Below are positions 36,449 to 43,647 of a stretch of 43,647 nucleotides of DNA, in pieces. The stretch is from positions 1 to 43,647 of the forward strand of contig CAMZKE010000084.1 in the NCBI GenBank assembly GCA_947311115.1, given 5' to 3'. Position 1 is the first letter of the stretch, and every line of letters starts with the position of its first letter. The notes under the pieces were generated by a model. The model searched no databases. It was not told the origin of the DNA and saw only the letters and a list, made by a program, of their open reading frames with translations. This DNA is from an uncultured Bacteroidales bacterium. Its GTDB lineage: Bacteria; Bacteroidota; Bacteroidia; Bacteroidales; JAFGXI01. Position numbers and translations under genes: made by a program.

Positions 36449-37897
36449 TTAGTTATTTATATTAAATTTATTTTCTATAATCCATTGTGCATCAAAAGCT
36501 AATTGCGAATCTTCTTTATAGCCATTATTTTTTGCTTTTTCCTTTATTGAATTATATAAATTTTTATTGTTTTTTATTTGTTTTATCATGCCATCAAGAA
36601 TTTTTTTATAAACAGGAGTTTGCTTAAATGTCCAAATAATATCGAGCAATAATTGTTCTTTCACACTCATATTATTACTCTTAGCTTTCTGTTTTATAGA
36701 ACTATAATATACCGAGTCTTGCATTATGTTATACTCAATTTTACCTAATGAAAAATCTTTTTTAATTTCATCAAATTTTAAATAACTGTATAATAGATTC
36801 ACAAAATTGTCGGTAAAATAGCTATCTATATTTGCAATTGTTTCTACAATAACAAACACATCTCTATCTTTTATTTGGTCGTAAAAATCGAGATCATCAA
36901 CTTTTTGTTGTTGATATTGTTTTGGCCATCCAACATGACTGCCATAATACCAATACTTACTATCTTTTGTAAAAAGACTATCTAAAAAAGGATAAAACCC
37001 AAAAAAACTTTGAGTAAAGCTATCGCCTATTAGTAGGGCATTTGGTTTTTTTGAATTATTAGCAAAAGTAATTTCAGGGTAATATACTTTATCTCCTTTT
37101 GTTGAAAAAAGTAAATTAGCTAACTCCTCTAAGTCGTTATCTGTAAACCTGTAATGTGTATTAGTTTCTTCTCCTTTTGATATTTTAAAGGCAGCGTAAT
37201 TATAATTTAATGATGAGTAAATATATGAAAACAACGAATCGGCAGCTATTACAGAAGTATAACCACTCCAATGTATTCCATATTTTGGAAAAACAGGATA
37301 TTTTAAACTATCTTTTATGTTATAAAAATAATCTTGAAAGTCTATATAGTTGATATGTTTATCACTTAGTACTTTTGTTAAGACATCGTAATTTGTTGAA
37401 TCATTTTTGTGTTGGCAATGTTGCTTTTGTATATATTCTTGTTTAAAATAAGCTTTATTGGGGGCTAATACAAGTATGATATTTTTGTTCTGCTTTTTTA
37501 ACTTGTTTTGTACGTATAATAACTCATCAGTATATTTATTTATCTTGTTTATTCCGCCATAATCGTTACCATAAAACGATACTAAATAATCATAAAAAAT
37601 AAAAGAGCCATCGCTAAGTACAATTGTAGATTTTGTTTTGTTATATAACGAATATTCTATTTGATTAAATGTACGAATAAAAAAATTGCGAAGTCCTATA
37701 TTCTTTTTTATTACCTTAGTTACATATGTTTGAAGTTCGCCTGAAAAAAAATTGCTTAAATTCGCTTCGACTTTTGTAGATTCAGGTGCGACAACACCAC
37801 CCAATTTTTTACACAAACTAATATTGAACTCTCCTAATACCGATGGTATTAACAACGAAATAATAAAGGTTATATATATTATTTTTTTTACAAGCAT
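36449..37897 (-). CDS. AlgX/AlgJ-like SGNH polysaccharide acetyltransferase family protein
   Basis: 482 residues. An N-terminal anchor (about 5-23) is followed by the conserved K-K-N-I-G-L-R-N-F-F-I-R segment (about 64-75). The SGNH-like core has V-L-A-P-N-K-A-Y-F, K-Y-G-I-H210-W-S-G, and L-L-I-G-D-S-F-T-Q-S with the likely Ser nucleophile near 293. As in its paralogues, the Asp of the AlgX-type D-x-H-W is replaced by Gly. The C-terminal part ends in two copies of the K-A-K-x-N-N / Q-L-x-x-D-x-x-W helical module (about 397-426 and 447-482), separated by 20 residues exactly as in the protein encoded at 27192-28649, so these two are recent paralogues. It is encoded between the SGNH-like gene and the MBOAT gene, with a possible internal promoter just upstream. 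Confidence 0.82.
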   Translation of the reverse strand: MLVKKIIYITFIISLLIPSVLGEFNISLCKKLGGVVAPESTKVEANLSNFFSGELQTYVTKVIKKNIGLRNFFIRTFNQIEYSLYNKTKSTIVLSDGSFIFYDYLVSFYGNDYGGINKINKYTDELLYVQNKLKKQNKNIILVLAPNKAYFKQEYIQKQHCQHKNDSTNYDVLTKVLSDKHINYIDFQDYFYNIKDSLKYPVFPKYGIHWSGYTSVIAADSLFSYIYSSLNYNYAAFKISKGEETNTHYRFTDNDLEELANLLFSTKGDKVYYPEITFANNSKKPNALLIGDSFTQSFFGFYPFLDSLFTKDSKYWYYGSHVGWPKQYQQQKVDDLDFYDQIKDRDVFVIVETIANIDSYFTDNFVNLLYSYLKFDEIKKDFSLGKIEYNIMQDSVYYSSIKQKAKSNNMSVKEQLLLDIIWTFKQTPVYKKILDGMIKQIKNNKNLYNSIKEKAKNNGYKEDSQLAFDAQWIIENKFNINN

Positions 37898-37916
37898 ATT
37901 TTAATATTGTCAGCAA

Positions 37917-37924
37917 CAAAAGTA
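37917..37924 (-). promoter_or_regulatory. Possible internal -7 promoter box in the polysaccharide operon
   Basis: The minus-strand reading is TACTTTTG, 19 bp before the ATG at 37897, in the only gap longer than 6 nt in the operon. It could drive the AlgX-MBOAT-AlgX-GH16 half separately. No clear -33 element. Confidence 0.35.
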
Positions 37925-37928
37925 TATA

Positions 37929-39395
37929 TTATTGTTTTATTTTTTTATTAGTTTTAGAATTTATATAAACATAAGGATTTAGTAACGAAACATTCTCATT
38001 CCCAGCATTCCAAAAATACATTCTAATTTGGTCGTTCGAATCTAAAATCTTTGGTATAGGAACTGTAAAAATTCGTTTACTATTATTCTTTTTAAAAGCT
38101 TTTAAAGGAAACATTTTCCACGAATAAATATTATTTTTGTTAACATATTCTACAACAAATAAAGCACTATCAGAAGTTATTTCATTTAACGGTGTATATA
38201 CAACTTTTGCCGAATCTAAATTGTTTTTAAAGGCAAATAACGAGTTTATTTTAAACATACTACTAAACCTCTTATTTTTATCCAAATACACTAACGAATC
38301 GTATTTAAAAGTAGTTTTATTTGTATCTAACTCATTAATATATTTTATTGGTTTATACTTTTTATCAGGATATATTTTTCTTAATTCAGAAGCTACTACA
38401 CCGGCTAATTTCTTCTTTCCTTCTGTGGTATAGTGTTCGGTTGGATATTTTTCGTAAAAACAACTTCCGTTTGACAATCTATGATTATCGATAATTAATG
38501 CTCTTGAATTCTTATATTTTTCTATAAATATTTTTACGTTTTTGTCTAAAATATAAGGTATTACATCGCCAACCATTATTGTAGCTTTATCAATATCTTC
38601 GGGCAAAATATTAAAAACCAAATTCCAATTTCGTTTTTTTGCTAAATCAATTATTTTATCGAATTGTTTAAATCTGATATTATTTACAGTATCTAAAGTA
38701 TAAGCAAAAGCCTTAATAATGTTACACTTAAAATTTAATTTATCGTTATCAGGCTCATCTTTAACAGTTTTGTAACCACCTTTACATACACACATCGAAT
38801 CTAACTCAATAATATTTGCATTTATTTTATATTTAGGAAAAATAAGGGTGTCTTGTCGCCAAGCAGTTTTAAATTGTTTCTCTCTCTCCTTTTTTGAAAC
38901 ATTATCGTAATAATCTAAAGAGAGTAATAAACGCCTGAATATTAATGGGTAATTAGTATTCATCATAAGTTCCATTTGTGAATATGCTGTTTCTGTTTCG
39001 GAATACAACCAAAATGCACCAAACGAACGCATATTTACACATACTACAACTGTTTTTATTGGCGATGATTTTGGTATATTTTCAAGTACTGAATAGAATG
39101 CACCTGCGTGCATATAGCCTTTATTTATTGCATTAACACGTAGTTGAGGAAATTGTTTGTCAATAAATCCGGAAACGGTATATCCTACTTTATCTGTAAT
39201 AGGGTGAAAATAATTTGACGATGATGATATGTACAAAATATCGGTTGAGTCTTTTATTTGATTTAATGAATCGAGAACATCTGCATATTTGCTTCTGTCA
39301 AATTTCCATAAAGTATGTTTATAAGTTAAGTTAACTGCAAACAGCAGAGCTATAAACATAATTATTTTTATTAATATTTTCTTAAATAATTCCAT
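37929..39395 (-). CDS. Membrane-anchored SGNH/DltD-like protein with C-terminal beta domain
   Basis: 488 residues. One N-terminal membrane anchor (about 8-25) is followed by a periplasmic domain that starts with I-L-Y-I-S-S-S-S-N-Y-F, resembling an SGNH block I serine, and contains Y-P-T-E-H-Y-T-T-E-G-K-K-K-L near 335, which fits the block V histidine of SGNH/DltD-type enzymes. The C-terminal ~100 residues form a beta-rich domain ending I-R-M-Y-F-W-N-A-G-N-E-N-V with further strands, similar in pattern to the end of the GT-C-type protein at 29754-31664. It sits 3 nt behind an MBOAT gene, the position where a partner acyltransferase would be expected. I do not recognise a named family, and the SGNH call rests on short motifs. 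Confidence 0.6.
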   Translation of the reverse strand: MELFKKILIKIIMFIALLFAVNLTYKHTLWKFDRSKYADVLDSLNQIKDSTDILYISSSSNYFHPITDKVGYTVSGFIDKQFPQLRVNAINKGYMHAGAFYSVLENIPKSSPIKTVVVCVNMRSFGAFWLYSETETAYSQMELMMNTNYPLIFRRLLLSLDYYDNVSKKEREKQFKTAWRQDTLIFPKYKINANIIELDSMCVCKGGYKTVKDEPDNDKLNFKCNIIKAFAYTLDTVNNIRFKQFDKIIDLAKKRNWNLVFNILPEDIDKATIMVGDVIPYILDKNVKIFIEKYKNSRALIIDNHRLSNGSCFYEKYPTEHYTTEGKKKLAGVVASELRKIYPDKKYKPIKYINELDTNKTTFKYDSLVYLDKNKRFSSMFKINSLFAFKNNLDSAKVVYTPLNEITSDSALFVVEYVNKNNIYSWKMFPLKAFKKNNSKRIFTVPIPKILDSNDQIRMYFWNAGNENVSLLNPYVYINSKTNKKIKQ

Positions 39396-39398
39396 TTA

Positions 39399-40805
39399 TT
39401 AAAATTGAAAATAAATAAAAGGGTTATTATCAATTCCGGAAAGTGTAAAAATTGCAAATAATAGAATAAAATACACAAACCATCTTACAACAATATTATT
39501 TTTATCAATCCACTTATCAATACGTGTATTATAAAGTACAATATCAGAGATAATAAAAACAGATAAAATAATATAAATTTTTGTGGGAATATCAATATTA
39601 TTTTCAATTCTCCAATTATTATTTACCGATTTAAACATTTGTATTGCTTCGTTAAAACTTTGAGCTCTAAAAAATACCCAAGCAGCTGTAGCTATTATAA
39701 ATGTTTTTAAAAACAAGAAAGTAACCGTAAATTTATTTTCTTTTAATTTAAACTTAAATAATTGCGATAGCATTTTTTCAAAAACAAGAATAAACCCATG
39801 AATTGCACCCCAAATAACAAAAGTCCATGCTGCTCCATGCCACAAACCACTAACAATAAATACTATTAATAAATTTATATAAACTCTATATACTTTAACT
39901 CTATTTCCTCCGAGTGATATATACAAATAGTCGCGAAACCATGTTGAAAGAGATATGTGCCAACGACTCCAAAACTCTGCAATATTTTTTGATAAATATG
40001 GCGTTTTAAAGTTATCCATTAGCTTAATACCCATAATTAATGAAGTTCCTATTGCAATAAGCGAATATCCGTAAAAATCGGAGTAAATCTGAAATGAATA
40101 AAAAAACATTCCTATTAATATACTCCACGAATTATATATTTCAGGTTGTGCAAAAATTTTATCAACATAAACTGAAATATTATCGGCTATAACCATTTTT
40201 ATTGCATAGCCATAAAGCATTAAACGTAAGCCATTTGCCAAATTACTGTATGTAAGTTTTATTTTTTCACGAAATTGTGGACCTAAACGAGAAAATCTTT
40301 CAATTGGACCTGCAACAAGCTGAGGAAAAAATGAAACATAAAGAGCAAAAATTCCAAAATGTTTTTCCGGTTTTTGGTCTCCCCTATATACTTCAATGGT
40401 ATAACTTAGTGTTTGAAATGTATAAAACGAAATCCCTACAGGTAATAATAAATTATACTCAGGCATATCGTAAAAAATATTATAATGATTAAGTATTAAA
40501 CGTATATTTTCGTTAAAGAAATTAAAATATTTAAACAAAAATAATATTCCTAAATTAGATACTAAGCTTATTATTAAAAGTAACTTTTTTGTAGTTTTTT
40601 TATTTGCTTTATATATTCTGTGACTTAAATAATAATCAATAACTGTTGAACCCAAAATTAAAATTGCATATTCGGCTTTCCAACTCATATAAAAGTAATA
40701 CGATGCAATAGTTAGCATTACCCATCTGTATTTATGAGGTATTATATAATACAAAAGTATTACTACCGGAAAAAACAATATAAAATGTACTGAATTAAAT
40801 AACAT
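39399..40805 (-). CDS. MBOAT family O-acyltransferase (AlgI-like)
   Basis: 468 residues with about 11-12 spans. Landmarks: L-P-V-G-I-S-F-Y-T-F-Q-T-L-S-Y-T-I-E-V-Y-R, P-Q-L-V-A-G-P-I-E-R-F, Y-S-D-F-Y-G-Y-S-L-I-A-I-G, F-W-S-R-W-H-I-S-L-S (about 275-284), Y-I-S-L-G-G-N, and the catalytic His near 323 in G-L-W-H-G-A-A-W. The sequence differs clearly from the second MBOAT in the operon, for example S-R-W versus R-R-W and a D-F-Y-G versus D-F-S-G loop, so they probably serve different partners or acyl groups. It is 6 nt after the YidC-sulfatase fusion gene and 3 nt before the SGNH-like gene. Confidence 0.93.
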   Translation of the reverse strand: MLFNSVHFILFFPVVILLYYIIPHKYRWVMLTIASYYFYMSWKAEYAILILGSTVIDYYLSHRIYKANKKTTKKLLLIISLVSNLGILFLFKYFNFFNENIRLILNHYNIFYDMPEYNLLLPVGISFYTFQTLSYTIEVYRGDQKPEKHFGIFALYVSFFPQLVAGPIERFSRLGPQFREKIKLTYSNLANGLRLMLYGYAIKMVIADNISVYVDKIFAQPEIYNSWSILIGMFFYSFQIYSDFYGYSLIAIGTSLIMGIKLMDNFKTPYLSKNIAEFWSRWHISLSTWFRDYLYISLGGNRVKVYRVYINLLIVFIVSGLWHGAAWTFVIWGAIHGFILVFEKMLSQLFKFKLKENKFTVTFLFLKTFIIATAAWVFFRAQSFNEAIQMFKSVNNNWRIENNIDIPTKIYIILSVFIISDIVLYNTRIDKWIDKNNIVVRWFVYFILLFAIFTLSGIDNNPFIYFQF

Positions 40806-40811
40806 ATTATT

Positions 40812-43647
40812 TTAATCTTTTACTTCTTTCCAATTAGAGAGGTTAAAACTATTATTTTTTATTCTATAATGCTTAGCAACCCCAAGTTTTTTTACATTCA
40901 AAACATCGCCTTTCCATATTGTAAAATACGAATCAATGGTTCTATTTTTATTATAAGTTACTGTATCTGTATTATATAAAAAGTCTATTGCGTTATAGTT
41001 ACTCATAAACTGCTTATTTATTTTAAGTTTTCCTTTAGCATTAAAATCTTTAACCATTAGCAACGGGTTTAAACGCCAAAATACATGTTTTCGTATTTTT
41101 AATGGATTATTAGCCCAATCTACCGTTGATTCAATATCCGGTTCGCCTTTATACATACCCCAAGCTGCACCATGGTCAGAAACAATAATTATTTTAGTGT
41201 TATCATAAACACCTTCTTGCTTCATCCATTTAATCCACTTTACAAAATGCTGCATATACCATTTATTAACTTTATACGGATGAACATCTGTTTCCATATA
41301 ACCATTGTCGTTTACAATATTCCACGGTGCATGAATTGAATGATCGTGAATATATATAAACCTAGGTTTATCAGTTTCTACAGCTTCGGAAATATATGGT
41401 AATAATCTAGGGAAATTATACCTTTCGTACGAGTACTTAAACGAGTTATCATTACTCTTTTCATTAATTAATGGCTTATTTAGCCATTCTGTTTTATTAT
41501 ATATTTTAGGTTTTAAAAATAATGGGACACTATACAGCAACGCATTTTCGTACAATCTGTTTTTCCAAATATCTTTATTATTTCCTAAATTAATTTTTGT
41601 TGAATATTTAGTCCATACCTCATTCCAAAATGGAATATATTCATCAAACTGTTTATCGGTTAAACCGGAATAATGCATAATAGTACTCGTATATTCATAA
41701 CCATGTTTATGAGCTTCAGCAACAAAATTTAATGATGCATTTCTAATTTTATCCTTATAAGTTATATCTGAATTATTATTAATATAAGTTAGTTGTCCTT
41801 TTTCTCCATCCAATAACGCACACAACGATGCATGAGTATAATTTGATGCAGACACAATATTAGGAAACCACTGAAAACCTGAAAAATCGTTTTCAAAATT
41901 GGGTTCTTCTTTCAACAACTTATTTATATACCAACCTTGATATCCATCAGCTAATACAAAAACAATGTTCTTTTTATTTTTTGAAAATTTTACTTTAGAA
42001 ACAACATTACTATTTTGTTCTATTAACGAAATATAAAAATAACCTGATTTTATTGCACTTGTAACAGATTGAAAAATTACTAAAATATTTAAAACCAACA
42101 ATATATAAATTGTAAGTTTAAAGTATTTATTTTTTATTATCCAATTAACCACGTAAAACACTGCAAATAACAATAATAACTCACCAATATAGTACCAAAT
42201 TGGTTTTGCCAGATTAATTTCGTTTGTAAATTTAGATACCTGTAGCGAACCTAAATTGATAGGAATAAGCAGACTATATATAAAACTTATAAATACAAGC
42301 ATTAAGGATATATATAAGAATACTCTTTTTACAATTTTAGGCGAAACTATATACACAGCAATAGACAAAATGAATATTTTTATAAATAATAAGTAATTAA
42401 ATTTAAAGATATCGATACCCGGAAATGAAAAAACATCAGGCGACGATGAAAAAACTATTAATGGTTTCCAAAAAAATATTAAACCTATCACAAAAATTAT
42501 TGACAAAAAATATATTGAGTAATATGATTTCTCAGGCTTATTAAATTTAATATTAGTATATTTTATATACGGATAAATAGAAAATAATAATAACACAATG
42601 CCCGGAACAATTATATCGGAAAACGAAGCTTTATTTAATTCTAAAATTATTTTTGCTAACGATAATTTAACACTTTCATCGGCAAAAAGCGAATATATTG
42701 AAACCAGCTGATAAACAGTTACTGCATAGAATATATAAATAAAGGCATTTTTAATATTCTTATTTAACTGTACTCTATAAAGAAAAGTAAACGCAATAAA
42801 TTGAACTGGTACTAAAATAATAAACGATAAAATACTAAGTATTAAATTATCATTTGAAAAATATAATTGCGACGACAAATGAAAATAGATTACAGAAACA
42901 ATTAGTGCAAAATAATTTTTTGGCTTTATATTATAACTTAAAAATAAAGTCCTATATTTTTTATAGTTGGAAATAAAAAGCCAGGACAACAAGGTTAAAA
43001 TAAAACTTATAACAACAACAATAATTAATCTATAAAAAATATCATCGAAATTATATTTAAAAGCCCAATTAAGTTGTATTACTACCAAGACAAAAAGAAT
43101 AGATGCAAATATTATCTTTAATTTTGGTATAAATATAGAGTAACTATTTTTTATATTTAATAATATATTTTCCTCTCCGGCTTTCTTTTTAAACACTTCT
43201 GGATTGGTAATAAATAATCTGAAAAAGCTAAACACATTATTCATTGTCCAATATAAAACCAAACCTGCAGGCAAATTAAAAAGTAAAACTAAAAATGCAA
43301 TTGCTATTACAAGCATCTGTTTACGTTCGGAGCCATCGCCCAAGCTTGTATAATAATAAACTGTTATTAAGTTAACTACAGTCATTAATATTGGTAAAAT
43401 ATTTACAACTCCAAACAGCGCATCAGGTTTGCCCAAATCTTTAATAAAGCCAAAACCTACGCCTTGTAAGCCCTCAAAATGTTCTAAATATTGATATGCT
43501 GCTATAAAAAACGGTATCTGAATTAACAAACTTAGTATTGGTATTAATGCCTTTAACGAGCTGTAATTATGTTGTCGGTTTATGGTTTTGATGTAATAAT
43601 ATCGTTCTTGTCCCTTATAAACACGTTTAATTTCATCTATTAAAGGC
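40812..43647 (-). CDS. YidC/Oxa1-domain and sulfatase-superfamily fusion protein (5' end outside window)
   Basis: The frame is open to the window edge, so at least 944 residues are visible and the N-terminus is missing; the TTG at 43529 is internal. The first ~150 visible residues are a YidC/Oxa1 insertase C-terminal domain: E-I-K-R-V-Y-K-G-Q-E-R-Y-Y-Y, S-S-L-K-A-L-I-P-I-L-S-L-L-I-Q-I-P-F-F, then N-L-P-A-G-L-V-L-Y-W-T-M-N-N. About 10-11 further membrane spans follow. From about visible residue 558 there is a periplasmic alkaline-phosphatase/sulfatase-superfamily domain: V-L-A-D-G-Y-Q with the metal Asp, N-Y-T-H-A-S-L with the probable Thr nucleophile near 602, I-H-D-H-S-I-H-A-P-W, and I-V-S-D-H-G-A-A-W-G near 820. 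That layout is LtaS/EptA-like, suggesting phosphoglycerol or phosphoethanolamine transfer, or phosphate/sulfate removal. It heads the visible part of the polysaccharide operon and is not the housekeeping YidC. Confidence 0.85.
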   Translation of the reverse strand, partial: PLIDEIKRVYKGQERYYYIKTINRQHNYSSLKALIPILSLLIQIPFFIAAYQYLEHFEGLQGVGFGFIKDLGKPDALFGVVNILPILMTVVNLITVYYYTSLGDGSERKQMLVIAIAFLVLLFNLPAGLVLYWTMNNVFSFFRLFITNPEVFKKKAGEENILLNIKNSYSIFIPKLKIIFASILFVLVVIQLNWAFKYNFDDIFYRLIIVVVISFILTLLSWLFISNYKKYRTLFLSYNIKPKNYFALIVSVIYFHLSSQLYFSNDNLILSILSFIILVPVQFIAFTFLYRVQLNKNIKNAFIYIFYAVTVYQLVSIYSLFADESVKLSLAKIILELNKASFSDIIVPGIVLLLFSIYPYIKYTNIKFNKPEKSYYSIYFLSIIFVIGLIFFWKPLIVFSSSPDVFSFPGIDIFKFNYLLFIKIFILSIAVYIVSPKIVKRVFLYISLMLVFISFIYSLLIPINLGSLQVSKFTNEINLAKPIWYYIGELLLLFAVFYVVNWIIKNKYFKLTIYILLVLNILVIFQSVTSAIKSGYFYISLIEQNSNVVSKVKFSKNKKNIVFVLADGYQGWYINKLLKEEPNFENDFSGFQWFPNIVSASNYTHASLCALLDGEKGQLTYINNNSDITYKDKIRNASLNFVAEAHKHGYEYTSTIMHYSGLTDKQFDEYIPFWNEVWTKYSTKINLGNNKDIWKNRLYENALLYSVPLFLKPKIYNKTEWLNKPLINEKSNDNSFKYSYERYNFPRLLPYISEAVETDKPRFIYIHDHSIHAPWNIVNDNGYMETDVHPYKVNKWYMQHFVKWIKWMKQEGVYDNTKIIIVSDHGAAWGMYKGEPDIESTVDWANNPLKIRKHVFWRLNPLLMVKDFNAKGKLKINKQFMSNYNAIDFLYNTDTVTYNKNRTIDSYFTIWKGDVLNVKKLGVAKHYRIKNNSFNLSNWKEVKD

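Noticed and set aside
43529..43647. TTG at 43529 as the true start of the YidC-sulfatase gene
   Set aside because: The frame remains open to the window edge and encodes the conserved Y-K-G-Q-E-R-Y-Y-Y segment of YidC upstream of that codon.

Overview
This AT-rich window comes from a Bacteroidota chromosome, probably a free-living Bacteroidales/Marinilabiliales-type organism, though the rank below phylum is inference. The evidence is: two very large secreted proteins with C-terminal type IX secretion (T9SS) sorting domains; the -7 promoter octamer TAnnTTTG upstream of many genes; no obvious Shine-Dalgarno dependence; a UbiA-type geranylgeranylglycerol-phosphate prenyltransferase homologue; and the etfBA, YifB, clpPX, Maf and BFN gene content. 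I saw no rRNA, tRNA or CRISPR array.

Layout. 1-8610 is mostly housekeeping on the minus strand: YraN, a secreted DUF4412-like protein (plus strand), a BFN nuclease - NupG-type transporter - Maf operon, a 7-bp-period repeat array directly behind etfA, etfBA, and a TPR/SpoIIE-type phosphatase. 8699-11340 (plus) holds a UbiA prenyltransferase followed by an FAD oxidoreductase whose first ~66 residues are out of frame because of an 8-A tract. 11368-15813 is a 1481-residue repetitive T9SS cargo, followed by YifB (minus). 17686-22088 (plus) is clpP, clpX, a family-2 glycosyltransferase and an O-antigen-ligase-like protein, ending in a perfect 17-18 bp hairpin. 22090-26391 (minus) is a papain-like T9SS protease.

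26505-43647 is the most interesting part: an exopolysaccharide assembly and decoration locus. The main minus-strand operon enters the window already running and reads: YidC/Oxa1-domain plus sulfatase-superfamily fusion, MBOAT acyltransferase, SGNH-like protein, AlgX/AlgJ-like protein, second MBOAT, second AlgX-like protein (split by a frameshift in a 10-A tract), and a GH16-like lipoprotein. Beyond it lie a plus-strand pair (polyprenyl-phosphate-type GT2 plus a GT-C-type membrane protein), a third AlgX-like gene, and a fourth cut off after ~116 codons and fused to an IS1595-family transposase remnant. By analogy with alginate (AlgI/AlgJ/AlgX/AlgL), MBOAT proteins would pass acyl groups across the inner membrane, AlgX-like proteins would transfer them to the glycan, and the GH16 lipoprotein would trim it. 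The YidC-sulfatase fusion may add a phospho-substituent.

A ~30-residue helical module with the pattern I-x-x-K-A-x-x-N-N ... Q-L-x-x-D-x-x-W recurs in three AlgX-like proteins (twice each) and once in the unrelated GH16 protein. I could not place it in a named family, and it is the best candidate here for an undescribed interaction element. Two genes are split at poly-A tracts, so either the assembly has homopolymer errors or the organism relies on slippage.
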